Shown here: positions 50,932-59,667 of the stretch, one piece after another
Layout of the letters: each line of letters starts with the position of its first letter
Numbering within the stretch: the stretch's first letter is position 1
Assembly (NCBI RefSeq): GCF_016772275.1
Contig: NZ_CP065425.1
Location: 610,001-674,000 of the forward strand
DNA: 64,000 nucleotides
Source: Heyndrickxia vini
Lineage (GTDB): Bacteria; Bacillota; Bacilli; Bacillales; Bacillaceae_C
Reading direction: 5' to 3'
Made by a program: the position numbers and the translations under genes
The notes under the pieces: model-generated
What the model was told of the DNA's origin: nothing
Databases searched by the model: none
What the model saw: only the letters and a program-made list of their open reading frames with translations

Positions 50932-51927
50932 ATGAACATACTAGTAACCGGCGGAGCAGGATATATAGGTTCACATACTTGTGTTGCTTTATTGGAAGCA
51001 GGACATTCAGTAATCATTGCCGATAATCTTAGCAATAGTAAGCGTGAAACGGTTGAGAAAATAAGTAGTATTGCAAATAAAGAAGTTACCTTTTGTGAAA
51101 TTGATGTAACAGATGCAGAGGCAGTTGATATCATTTTTAAAAATTACAGTATCGATGGTGTGATTCATTTTGCTGGTCTTAAAGCAGTAGGGGAATCTGC
51201 AGAAAAGCCATTGGTTTATTATTATAACAATATTGTGAGTACACTTGTCCTTGCAAAAGCGTGTCAGAAATATGGTGTGCATAAATTTATTTTTAGTTCC
51301 TCTGCAACGGTATATGGGGATAACAAAGCCCCATTTGTAGAAACGATGGACTTGCTTTCGACAACGAATCCTTATGGCGAGACAAAAGCTATGAGTGAAA
51401 GAATTCTAATTGATGCGACAAAGGCAAATCCCACATTCTCTGTATCCATTCTTCGATATTTCAATCCGGTAGGAGCTCATGAGAGTGGATTAATTGGTGA
51501 AGCGCCAAATGGAATCCCTAATAACCTTATGCCCTACGTAACACAAGTTGCTAAGGGAAAATTAGAGAAACTTAGGGTATTTGGAAATGATTATCCAACG
51601 GTAGATGGTACTGGGGTCCGTGATTATATCCATGTGGCAGATCTAGCTGAAGGCCATGTAGCCGCACTTAATAATCTTAAAGACGGTGTTCATATCTATA
51701 ACTTAGGGACTGGCCGAGGCACTAGTGTACTAGAGTTAGTCAAAGCTTTTGAAAAAGCCAATGATATCGAAGTACCTTTTGAAATTGTAGAACGCAGACC
51801 TGGAGACATAGCCACTTGCTACGCCGATGCCTCAAAAGCAAAGCGAGAACTAGGTTGGACAGCCAAACATGATATTGTTGATATGTGCAGAGATGCTTGG
51901 CGGTTTGAGAAAAATTATAATGAATAA
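50932..51927 (+). CDS. galE: UDP-glucose 4-epimerase
   Basis: The 331-residue short-chain dehydrogenase-type enzyme has the NAD-binding motif GGAGYIGSH at the N-terminus, the catalytic Ser-Ser-Ala-Thr region (FSSSATVYG) and the YxxxK motif in NPYGETKAM. The late motifs RRPGDIATCYAD and ELGW are typical of GalE. It interconverts UDP-glucose and UDP-galactose in the cytoplasm for cell-surface polysaccharides or galactose use. AAAGGGGG precedes the ATG by about 10 nt. It has its own terminator and no gal neighbours, so a role in envelope sugar supply is more likely than galactose catabolism. Confidence 0.93.
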   Translation: MNILVTGGAGYIGSHTCVALLEAGHSVIIADNLSNSKRETVEKISSIANKEVTFCEIDVTDAEAVDIIFKNYSIDGVIHFAGLKAVGESAEKPLVYYYNNIVSTLVLAKACQKYGVHKFIFSSSATVYGDNKAPFVETMDLLSTTNPYGETKAMSERILIDATKANPTFSVSILRYFNPVGAHESGLIGEAPNGIPNNLMPYVTQVAKGKLEKLRVFGNDYPTVDGTGVRDYIHVADLAEGHVAALNNLKDGVHIYNLGTGRGTSVLELVKAFEKANDIEVPFEIVERRPGDIATCYADASKAKRELGWTAKHDIVDMCRDAWRFEKNYNE

Positions 51928-51970
51928 AGGGAAATAGATAAGATCAATGATTGTTGTATTATTATGGAGA

Positions 51971-52015
51971 AAAGAAGAAGATTTACTGGGCCAACAAATC
52001 TTCTTCTTTTTTCGG
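51971..52015 (+). terminator. Terminator after galE
   Basis: AAAGAAGAAGATTT pairs perfectly with AAATCTTCTTCTTT, followed by TTT. Confidence 0.85.
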
Positions 52016-52406
52016 TTTTGTTTTAATAACTTCATAAAGATATGCAACAGAATGATCAAAAAAAATCACAATGAAGAAAGGAGTAAGGAAGTTTTATGAT
52101 GCACTTTGAGAAAGAAGAAAAAGTTCGATTAAAAGAATCATGAAATCTAACAATATCTGCAGATACTATTGTTCCCTCGTCACCCCCCCATTTATCCTTT
52201 TCCTCCTATGATTTTAAAAAGTATTTCCGTTTACATGATAAGAAATAATAAATAAAAAATGCTATTCCCGTTCCATCAGCGGGAAATCAAAAACTTTTTA
52301 AGTAAGAACATGACTCCTTACGAATAAACTTGTTTATTTTATTGCTTTAAAGGGTATTTAGGATTTTATATTAAACTTGAATAACTTTGTGAGGAAGAGA
52401 TTAAAA
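52016..52406. other. Intergenic stretch of about 390 bases
   Basis: No gene is seen. AAGGAG followed by AAGTTTTATG near 52078-52098 opens only a 16-codon frame. AT-rich sequence from 52200 to 52400 presumably holds the promoter of the next pair. Confidence 0.3.
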
Positions 52407-52538
52407 ATGTTTATTTGGAATACAGATCTTTTAATTGTAAAGCCCATTATCCTCTTCATACTAGTAATCGCGCTTAGACAATTATTTGTGACCATCACTA
52501 TATTGTTGAAACAGTTATCAGGGTGGAAAACTAAATGA
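52407..52538 (+). CDS. 43-residue membrane peptide coupled to DUF488 gene
   Basis: The small product MFIWNTDLLIVKPIILFILV... has one transmembrane helix (about 10-35) and a basic tail GWKTK. GAGGAAGAG lies 8 nt upstream of the ATG. Its stop overlaps the ATG of the DUF488 gene by 4 bp (ATGA), a sign of translational coupling, so I treat it as a real gene. I do not recognise a family. Confidence 0.55.
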   Translation: MFIWNTDLLIVKPIILFILVIALRQLFVTITILLKQLSGWKTK

Positions 52539-53116
52539 TTTGTAGAGACGAAAACGAGAATTTTATGAAGATATTTACAATTGGACATAGCACTCATTCG
52601 AAAGAAGATTTTATAAAAATGCTGGACATTGCCAATATAGCGTTTGTGGCAGATGTTCGCTCATTACCCGGTAGCAGGAAATTCCCTCAATTTAAAAAAG
52701 AAGAAATGGAAAAATGGCTGAAAGAGGAAGAGTTCAGTTATCGACACTTCCCATTGCTTGGTGGAAGACGGGGTATTTCTTCGATGGTGGGAGAAAGTCT
52801 GAACGAGGGATGGAAGAATCGATCTTTCCATAATTATGCGGATTATACACTAACGGAAGACTTTTCAAAGGGAATGGAGAAATTGCAGACCAAAGCTACT
52901 TCTATGAATGTTGCTTATATGTGTTCAGAACGGCATCCGGCACGCTGTCACCGTCTATTAATTAGTAATTGGCTTGTGGCAAATCATTGGGAGGTTTATC
53001 ATATTATCGATAACTCCAAAGGAGAAGTGGAGCTTGTCAAACACCAACTTGGAAAATGGGGGGCGATGCCAATTATTGAAAATGACGGAACCGTTGTTTA
53101 TCCAGTTGTAAAATAA
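52535..53116 (+). CDS. DUF488-family protein
   Basis: The 193-residue protein contains the DUF488 core: FTIGHSTHSKEDF, VADVRSLPGSRKFPQFKKE, then YMCSERHPARCHRLLI with the conserved Cys-x-x-x-x-x-x-x-Cys-His. The function of the family is unsettled. The ATG at 52535 overlaps the stop of the preceding peptide gene. A second ATG at 52565 (MKIFTIGH) would match typical family starts but has no clear site, so either is possible. Confidence 0.85.
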   Translation: MICRDENENFMKIFTIGHSTHSKEDFIKMLDIANIAFVADVRSLPGSRKFPQFKKEEMEKWLKEEEFSYRHFPLLGGRRGISSMVGESLNEGWKNRSFHNYADYTLTEDFSKGMEKLQTKATSMNVAYMCSERHPARCHRLLISNWLVANHWEVYHIIDNSKGEVELVKHQLGKWGAMPIIENDGTVVYPVVK

Positions 53117-53145
53117 TGGTATTTTACGATTGGTATGCAGAAGTT

Positions 53146-53336
53146 TGATAAGCGGAGAAATTTCCCTTAAGTAAGAAATAGCAACGAAATTACCTTATAT
53201 AGACGGAGAAAATCCGCCTATTAGCTCGAGAACTGTGAAAATGAGTAAGTTTACTTTGCTTAATCGGAAAACTTCCGCCTATTTACCCCGAACTGGGCGC
53301 TATTCTGCTGCTTAACCGGAAATTATCCGCTTACTT
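53146..53336. repeat. Dispersed 185-bp repeat, copy 2 (inverted relative to 36082)
   Basis: The segment from AAGCGGAGAAATTTCC to AACCGGAAATTATCCGCTTA is, when reverse-complemented, collinear with 36082-36268, sharing CTCCGTCTATATAAGGTA and TTTTCCGATTAAGCAAAG. The rest of the 53337-53653 gap contains no gene I can support. Confidence 0.75.
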
Positions 53337-53653
53337 CATTATTATCTTTGTCTGCTCAAAAAGGACATCGATTAATTATCTTCTCTACACCACCTCCACT
53401 TCTTGTGTATATCGAGTGTAAGTTGAAAAATAGGTAACGAGTTGTTCCATCGAAAATTTTTAATTAACACCTCTAATGAACTACTTCCCTTTTACCAAAT
53501 TTTTATATCTGAATAGGTTACACTATGTTAGACTGATGAGGAAAATCAACCTTCGCCAAAAGAGTAAGTATGAAGTTTTCAAAATATACTGTAGCTTTGT
53601 TATTTGATATACTTGAAGGAAAATGTAAGCTCAGACCATTGGAGGGAAAATTT

Positions 53654-54811
53654 ATGTATCCTAATATATTAAGACATCCCGGACCTACTCCTATTCCGAA
53701 AAAGGTTCAGCTAGCGATGAACCAGGATATCATAAGTCATCGGAGTGAGGAGTTTGTACAGTTATATCGTGAAACAACGAATCGTGTGAAACCTATTTTT
53801 GGAACGGAGCAACCTATTTTGTTGCTGCCGTCTGGCGGTACGGCTGCATTAGAAGCTGCTGTAGTAAACACCGTTTCTCCGGGAGAAGAGGTAGTTGTCA
53901 TTACCGTTGGCGCCTTTGGTGATTATTTTGTCTCCATTTGTGAGAAATATGGCTTTCAGACTCATAAGCTTGAAAAGAATTGGGGAGAGGCATGTACTGA
54001 GGAAGACCTTATTGAGTTTCTTAAACCTTTATCGAACATTAAGGCCGTCTTTGTTACCTATAACGAAACATCAACAGGAATTTTAAATCCAATCGAAAAA
54101 TTAGCGCATGTTGTTCGTACTCATACAGATGCTCTATTTATTGTTGATGGCGTTAGCTGTATTGGCGGAGCTCCTGCTGAAATGGATAAATGGGGTATTG
54201 ATATTTTAGTCACAGGATCACAAAAAGCATTGATGCTCCCTCCAGGACTTGCCCTTTTAAGTGTGAGTGAAAGAGCATGGAAAGTAATAGAAAATAATAA
54301 AACACCGTCCTTCTACTTAAATTTATTAAGTTATCGCGAGTGGGCTAAAAAAGGAATGACACCTAACACTCCAGCTATAACGCTGATTTACGGACTTTCT
54401 GCCGTATGTGATTTGATTGAAGAGGAAGGCGGATTCTCGCAAACGGTAGCCAGGCATGAATTAATGAAAAACATGGTTCGTGAAGCAATGAAGGCACTTT
54501 CTATTAAGCTGTTGACAAGCGATGAATATGCTTCACCAACGATTACAGCCATCTGTAGTCCTGAAGGATTGGATCTTCCCGCATTTATTGGACACTTAAA
54601 GAAAAAGTACCACCTAGATTTTGCTGGCGGACTTGGTCATCTGCAAGGAAAGATTTTCAGATTTGGACATATGGGCTATTGTTTCCCGAGCGATATTCTT
54701 GAAGCCGTTTCTCTTATGGAAGCAGGATTACAAGATTTCAACTATACTTTCGAACCGGGGGCAGGAGTAAAAGCAGCACAAAACGTTTTTCTGTCTGATC
54801 ATCGGAAGTAG
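53654..54811 (+). CDS. Class V aminotransferase (alanine-glyoxylate / PucG-like)
   Basis: The 385-residue PLP enzyme shows HPGPTPIPKKVQLAMNQDII, a glycine-rich cofactor site LLPSGGTAALEAAV, the aspartate region FIVDGVSCIGGAP, and the PLP lysine in VTGSQKALMLPPG. This matches alanine-glyoxylate and (S)-ureidoglycine-glyoxylate aminotransferases such as PucG. I chose ATG 53654 (GGAGGG 7 nt upstream); a frame 84 bases longer lacks a site and adds a non-homologous stretch. No purine-degradation genes are near, so the amino donor is undetermined. Confidence 0.85.
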   Translation: MYPNILRHPGPTPIPKKVQLAMNQDIISHRSEEFVQLYRETTNRVKPIFGTEQPILLLPSGGTAALEAAVVNTVSPGEEVVVITVGAFGDYFVSICEKYGFQTHKLEKNWGEACTEEDLIEFLKPLSNIKAVFVTYNETSTGILNPIEKLAHVVRTHTDALFIVDGVSCIGGAPAEMDKWGIDILVTGSQKALMLPPGLALLSVSERAWKVIENNKTPSFYLNLLSYREWAKKGMTPNTPAITLIYGLSAVCDLIEEEGGFSQTVARHELMKNMVREAMKALSIKLLTSDEYASPTITAICSPEGLDLPAFIGHLKKKYHLDFAGGLGHLQGKIFRFGHMGYCFPSDILEAVSLMEAGLQDFNYTFEPGAGVKAAQNVFLSDHRK

Positions 54812-54872
54812 AGGACCTCGAACAAGTGTGTAAACATTTCGTATTATAAAAGATAATTCTAATAGCATATAC

Positions 54873-54905
54873 AGGCCACCCTGAATACAGGTGTGGCCTA
54901 TTTGT
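54873..54905 (+). terminator. Terminator after the class V aminotransferase
   Basis: AGGCCACC pairs with GGTGTGGCCT (8-9 bp), followed by ATTTGTGTG. The T-tract is weak. Confidence 0.6.
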
Positions 54906-54963
54906 GTGTCAATTTCGTTTAGACCTACGCTTACAGAAAAGAAATAATTTTTAGAAAATGATA

Positions 54964-54992
54964 TTGTAAACGCTATCTTTATACGTTATAAT
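54964..54992 (+). promoter_or_regulatory. Promoter with cre-like site, transporter operon
   Basis: TTGTAA (54964-54969), a 17-nt spacer and a perfect TATAAT (54987-54992) form a good sigma-A promoter. TGTAAACGCTATCT (54965-54978) fits the cre consensus TGWAANCGNTNWCA at all but one position and overlaps the -35 box, so CcpA would be expected to repress here when preferred sugars are present. Confidence 0.7.
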
Positions 54993-54996
54993 TCTC

Positions 54997-55031
54997 TTAA
55001 ATTAATTTCACCAGTGGATAAATTAATTTAA
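54997..55031 (+). promoter_or_regulatory. Perfect 12-bp inverted repeat, putative operator
   Basis: TTAAATTAATTT (54997-55008) and AAATTAATTTAA (55020-55031) are perfect inverted repeats separated by 11 bp, just downstream of the -10 box across the expected transcription start. The position and form fit a repressor operator. The ROK-type regulator at the end of the operon is the natural candidate. Confidence 0.65.
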
Positions 55032-55181
55032 ATATACGACAAATTTATAGTATTTTCCGTAAAAATCACCATAGTTTTTAACATGGTGTTAGAAATTAGT
55101 TACTGATTTCCTGCTTATCACGATTTATAACTGATAGGATTTGGAAATTTTTAATAAAAAAATAACAAGGGGTGGGGGTAA

Positions 55182-56744
55182 ATGAAAAAGGCAAAGATTT
55201 GGCAAGCAGTGTTTCTGGCTTTGGTTTGTTCAATCCTGATTGTTGGTTGTTCAAGTAAAGAAAGTGGTGGAAACACAGGTAAATCTTCGAAAAGCAAGGA
55301 TATGGTCATTGCGGTAAATGAAAACTTTATTTCGATGGATCCGCATAATACGGGGGATACCAATTCAAACTCTGTTCAATCAGCGATGTTGGAAGGTCTA
55401 TTAGGGTTTGATAGGGATGGAAAAATTATTAATGTATTAGCGACTGATTATAGTGTTAGTGATGATGCCTTAGAGTATACGTTTAAACTTAGACAAGATG
55501 TGAAGTTCCATGACGGTACACCATTTAATGCTGAGGCGGTAAAAGTAAATATCGAAAGAATTATGAATGATGAAGGTCTTCGTTTGAATAGCCGTGGATT
55601 TAATCAAATAGCGAAGGTTGAAATCTTGGATGATTTTCAAATCAAGGTAGTATTAAAAGCACCATACAGTTCGATGTTAACTCGTTTTGTATCGGCAAAA
55701 ATGATTAGTCCGAAGATGATTAAGGAAAACAGTGCCGAAATTGCAAAAAAGCCGGTTGGAACAGGTCCATTTAAGTTTGTGGAATGGGTTCAGGGAGATC
55801 ACTTAACGGTTGAACGTAATGATGAGTATTGGGAAAAGGGAGACCGTGTAAAGAAAATTACGTATAAGCCTGTGCCTGAAAATGGTTCACGTGTAGCAAT
55901 GCTTAAAACAGGTGAGGCTAGTGTAATTTATCCACTCCCACAACAAAATATTAATGAACTAAAAAACAATAAAGATGTTGTAATTGATAAGGTTCCGTCA
56001 ACAATTGCTAGATATGTTTCTATTAATACGATGAAAAAGCCGTTTAATGATCTTCGCGTACGTCAGGCATTAAATTATGCAGTGAGTAAGGATGCTTTCA
56101 TTAAGGTCGTGAATTCCGGCTTCGGTTTACCACTGGATTCCGCTATTCCAAGTAAAACGCTTTATTATTCAAAACAAGAGCTTTATAAGCAAGATATTGA
56201 TAAAGCGAAGGAATTACTAAAAGAAGCGGGGTATCCGGATGGATTTAAAGCAGAGATTTGGGGAAATACCAACTCCGATACGATGAAAGGGATGCAGTTT
56301 ATTCAACAACAATTAAAAGAAATTGGTGTTGATGTGGAAATTAAATCAATGGAGGAAGGAACTTTGTCGGATGAAATCTACGGTGCACAAACACCTAAAG
56401 ATGCGAAAGTCCAAATGTGGTACGTGAGTTGGTCATCTTACGCATCAGATGTGACGAATGCGACAAGACCATTATTCCATAGTGATTCATTCCCTCCAGA
56501 TGGAGCAAATACTGCCTATTACAAAAATGCAGATGTCGATAAATGGATGAATACGGCAGATGCGACTGGTGATGAAAATGAAAAAGCGGAGTTATATAAA
56601 AACGTTCAATCAACGATCTATAAAGATGCTCCTTGGATTTTCCTTGGTGTAGATGAAATCCTTGCCGGAAAGCGAACAAATGTTGAAGGCGTAAACATTG
56701 ATCCAACTGGTGGAATCGTTGTAAAGGATGCTCACTTCAAATAA
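55182..56744 (+). CDS. Extracellular solute-binding lipoprotein of a Dpp/Opp-type ABC transporter
   Basis: The 520-residue protein is a family 5 solute-binding protein: lipobox IVGC (Cys23), then NENFISMDPHNTGDTNSNS, the family signature region around YTFKLRQDVKFHDGTPFNAE, and GTGPFKFVEW. Family 5 proteins bind peptides but also nickel, glutathione, opines and oligosaccharides. Because two sugar-isomerase-like enzymes and a Gfo/Idh oxidoreductase follow in the operon, a sugar-containing ligand is more likely than a peptide. The start lies after AAGGGGTGGGGG. Confidence 0.87.
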   Translation: MKKAKIWQAVFLALVCSILIVGCSSKESGGNTGKSSKSKDMVIAVNENFISMDPHNTGDTNSNSVQSAMLEGLLGFDRDGKIINVLATDYSVSDDALEYTFKLRQDVKFHDGTPFNAEAVKVNIERIMNDEGLRLNSRGFNQIAKVEILDDFQIKVVLKAPYSSMLTRFVSAKMISPKMIKENSAEIAKKPVGTGPFKFVEWVQGDHLTVERNDEYWEKGDRVKKITYKPVPENGSRVAMLKTGEASVIYPLPQQNINELKNNKDVVIDKVPSTIARYVSINTMKKPFNDLRVRQALNYAVSKDAFIKVVNSGFGLPLDSAIPSKTLYYSKQELYKQDIDKAKELLKEAGYPDGFKAEIWGNTNSDTMKGMQFIQQQLKEIGVDVEIKSMEEGTLSDEIYGAQTPKDAKVQMWYVSWSSYASDVTNATRPLFHSDSFPPDGANTAYYKNADVDKWMNTADATGDENEKAELYKNVQSTIYKDAPWIFLGVDEILAGKRTNVEGVNIDPTGGIVVKDAHFK

Positions 56745-56767
56745 GTTGAAGATGTTTAAAAGAGGTG

Positions 56768-56800
56768 AAGGGGCTTAAGTGGGAGAAACTTAAGCTTCTT
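56768..56800 (+). other. Intercistronic hairpin
   Basis: GGGCTTAAGT pairs with ACTTAAGCTT across about 6 nt between the binding protein and the first permease, without a T-tract. Such hairpins often stabilise the upstream message and give more binding protein than permease. Confidence 0.6.
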
Positions 56801-56826
56801 ACCTTCTAGAAGGGGATGATTCATTC

Positions 56827-57750
56827 GTGCTTCGTTATATTGGAAAGAGAATTATCGAAATGATTCCAATTCTATTTATAGTGACTGTGTTAGTTTTCCT
56901 TTTTACCCATTTGATTCCAGGTGACCCAGCCCGTCTAGTAGCAGGAAAGGATGCAACATTAGAAGAGGTAAACAATGTGAGGGCACAAATGGGACTGGAT
57001 CAACCAATTTGGAAGCAATATTTTACATACATGGGCAGCCTATTTCAAGGTGATTTAGGTACTTCTTTAAAAACAGGATTACCTGTGTCAGCCATGTTTA
57101 TTGATCGGTTTATGCCCTCAATCTATTTAACTTTATTCAGTATGGGGTGGGCGCTTGTTATTGGCTTACTTATCGGTACCATTTCAGCTGTATTTAAAAA
57201 TAAATGGCCGGATTATTTGGGCATGGTAACGGCTGTATCCGGAATTTCCTTACCCGGGTTTTGGCTAGGATTGATTCTAATTCAAATTTTTTCGGTCCAA
57301 CTGGGTTGGCTGCCAACCGGCGGTTCAGAAGGCTGGAAAAGCTATGTTCTTCCATCCATTACATTAGGTGCTGGGATTATGTCCATGCTTGCCCGCTTCA
57401 CACGCTCGTCCTTACTCGATACGTTAAAGGCAGATTTTATTCGTACAGGGCGTGCGAAAGGGTTAAAGGAATCAGTTATCATCCCTAAGCATGCGTTAAG
57501 AAATTCTTTAATCTCCGTTGTAACGATTGCGGGATTACAGTTTGGCTTTCTATTAGGTGGTTCAGTCGTTGTAGAAACGGTCTTTAGTTTTCCGGGAATG
57601 GGGCGTTTACTCATCGATTCCATTTCATTTAGAGATTATCCGGTAATCCAGGCAGAATTGTTATTGTTTTCCGTTGAATTTATATTAGTCAATTTAGTTG
57701 TGGATATTTTATACAGCTTACTTAATCCAAAAATCCGTTATGTATCTTAA
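56827..57750 (+). CDS. ABC transporter permease, DppB/GsiC type
   Basis: The 307-residue membrane protein has about six helices. The N-terminus MLRYIGKRIIEMIPILFIVT and FTHLIPGDPARLVAG are characteristic of DppB-type permeases. The EAA loop near RTGRAKGLKESVIIPKHALRNS contacts the ATPases. The GTG start follows AGAAGGGGATG. It pairs with the next gene product to form the membrane channel. Confidence 0.9.
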   Translation: MLRYIGKRIIEMIPILFIVTVLVFLFTHLIPGDPARLVAGKDATLEEVNNVRAQMGLDQPIWKQYFTYMGSLFQGDLGTSLKTGLPVSAMFIDRFMPSIYLTLFSMGWALVIGLLIGTISAVFKNKWPDYLGMVTAVSGISLPGFWLGLILIQIFSVQLGWLPTGGSEGWKSYVLPSITLGAGIMSMLARFTRSSLLDTLKADFIRTGRAKGLKESVIIPKHALRNSLISVVTIAGLQFGFLLGGSVVVETVFSFPGMGRLLIDSISFRDYPVIQAELLLFSVEFILVNLVVDILYSLLNPKIRYVS

Positions 57751-57762
57751 GGGGGTGACGTC

Positions 57763-58659
57763 TTGGAAATTTCAAGAGTAGAAACTGAACAGCAGACCAT
57801 CATTCAGAAAAATAAGTATTCAGTGGTTCGTGAATTTTGGAAGAATTTTAAGAGACAAAAGGCAGCTGTCGTAGCTAGTATCTTTATTCTCCTTTTAATC
57901 CTAATTGCGATAATTGGCCCGTCTATCGCCCCTTATGATCCTTATAAACCAGATTATAATTCTACATTATTAGGACCAAGCAAGGCCCATTTAGCTGGGA
58001 CAGATGAATATGGAAGAGATATTTTTAGCCGCTTATTGATAGGTACAAGGATTTCTTTAAGTGTAAGTATTGTATCCGTGTTACTCGGGGCAGTTGGAGG
58101 GACCATACTTGGGATATTAAGCGGTTACTTCGGTGGCTGGTTAGACCGCATTATTATGAGGGGCAGTGATGTTATGTTTGCCTTTCCTGATTTATTGCTT
58201 GCCATTGCGATTGTGGCTATTTTAGGTCCCGGATTAAATAATGTGATTATTGCTGTTTCGGTTTTCAGTATTCCTTCATTTTCCAGACTGGTAAGGGGTG
58301 CCACATTAGAAGCGAAGGAAAGTGTCTTTGTTGAGGCAGCTAAATCGATGGGTGCTTCACATCGAAGAATCATGTTTAAGCATATTTTTCCTGAAACACT
58401 TAGTAGTTTAATTGTTTTCTTCACTATGCGGATTGGTACCGCCATTTTAGCAGCAGCTAGCTTAAGCTTTCTCGGTTTAGGAGCGAGCCCGGAAACACCT
58501 GATTGGGGAGCTATGTTGAGTATGGGACGTGATTACTTAGGGACATCTTCCCATGTTGTCATCATGCCTGGTATTGCCATCTTTTTAACCGTCCTTGCAT
58601 TCAATATCATTGGAGATGGATTAAGAGATGTATTGGATCCTAAAACAAAGAATGAGTAA
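57763..58659 (+). CDS. ABC transporter permease, DppC/GsiD type
   Basis: The 298-residue protein has an N-terminal cytoplasmic tail (VREFWKNFKRQKAAVVASIF), about six helices, the DppC motif HLAGTDEYGRDIFSRLLIG and the EAA-type loop VEAAKSMGASHRRIMFKHIF. It starts at TTG, 12 bp after the previous stop, with GGGGGTG upstream. It forms the second half of the channel. Confidence 0.9.
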   Translation: MEISRVETEQQTIIQKNKYSVVREFWKNFKRQKAAVVASIFILLLILIAIIGPSIAPYDPYKPDYNSTLLGPSKAHLAGTDEYGRDIFSRLLIGTRISLSVSIVSVLLGAVGGTILGILSGYFGGWLDRIIMRGSDVMFAFPDLLLAIAIVAILGPGLNNVIIAVSVFSIPSFSRLVRGATLEAKESVFVEAAKSMGASHRRIMFKHIFPETLSSLIVFFTMRIGTAILAAASLSFLGLGASPETPDWGAMLSMGRDYLGTSSHVVIMPGIAIFLTVLAFNIIGDGLRDVLDPKTKNE

Positions 58660-58674
58660 GGGAGGTTGACGAGG

Positions 58675-59667
58675 ATGAAGGAAAAATTACTACATGTTAC
58701 TGGGCTTCAAACGGAATTCACGAAAGATAAACAAAAGGTGAGAATTCTACACGGTGTGAACTTCCATATTTATAAGGGAGAGGTTCTAGGTCTTGTTGGA
58801 GAATCCGGATGCGGAAAGAGTTTAACCTCCCTATCCATTATGAGGTTATTTAAAGGGACGAGTGGTGAAATCACGGACGGCCATATTGAATTTGATGGCA
58901 AGGATATTACTAGTTTGTCAGAAAGTGAGATGCGTAAAATTCGAGGGAAACAAATGGCGATGATTTTCCAAGAGCCGATGACCTCGTTAAACCCGGTTAT
59001 GAGAATAGGAGAACAATTACTGGAATCTGTTCGCCTGCATTTAGGGTTAAAAGATAAACAAGCGAAAGAACATGTAATCGCCATTTTAAATAAGGTAGGA
59101 ATCCCACGTGCGGCTGAAATCATGAACGAATTTCCTCATCAATTGTCAGGTGGAATGAGGCAAAGAATCATGATTGCAATCGCCATGGCTTGTCATCCGA
59201 AATTATTGATTGCCGATGAACCGACAACTGCACTTGATGTGACCATTCAAGCGCAAATATTAAATCTCATGCAACAACTTCAACAGCAGGAGGATATGTC
59301 CATCTTATTAATCACCCATGATTTAGGTGTTGTAGCTGAGATGTGTGATCGTGTAGTAGTTATGTACGCAGGACGAGTGGTGGAAGAAGCAGATGTATTT
59401 GATTTATTTGAAAGTCCAAAACACCCATATACCCAAGGATTAATTGGATCGGTGCCAAAAATTGGGGCACGGCGCGATAAACTTGATTCCATTAAAGGAA
59501 ATGTGCCGGATCCAAGTAATATGCCGAAAGGATGCAAGTTTGCACCAAGATGTAAAAATGTCATGCCTATTTGTTTAGAAAAAGAGCCAACCATAACCCA
59601 ACTGGAAAATAACAGAATGTGCAGTTGTTGGCTTTATGAGCAGGAAAGGGGCGAGGTTCATGCCTAG
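58675..59667 (+). CDS. ABC transporter ATPase, DppD type
   Basis: The 330-residue ATPase has Walker A GESGCGKS, signature LSGGMRQR, Walker B LLIADEP and the oligopeptide-transporter C-terminal domain with GCKFAPRCKNVMPIC, whose cysteines are typical of an iron-sulphur-type site in the DppD/DppF family. ATG 58675 with GGGAGG 9 nt upstream is preferred to a TTG nine bases earlier. The end overlaps the next gene by 8 bp. Confidence 0.9.
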   Translation: MKEKLLHVTGLQTEFTKDKQKVRILHGVNFHIYKGEVLGLVGESGCGKSLTSLSIMRLFKGTSGEITDGHIEFDGKDITSLSESEMRKIRGKQMAMIFQEPMTSLNPVMRIGEQLLESVRLHLGLKDKQAKEHVIAILNKVGIPRAAEIMNEFPHQLSGGMRQRIMIAIAMACHPKLLIADEPTTALDVTIQAQILNLMQQLQQQEDMSILLITHDLGVVAEMCDRVVVMYAGRVVEEADVFDLFESPKHPYTQGLIGSVPKIGARRDKLDSIKGNVPDPSNMPKGCKFAPRCKNVMPICLEKEPTITQLENNRMCSCWLYEQERGEVHA

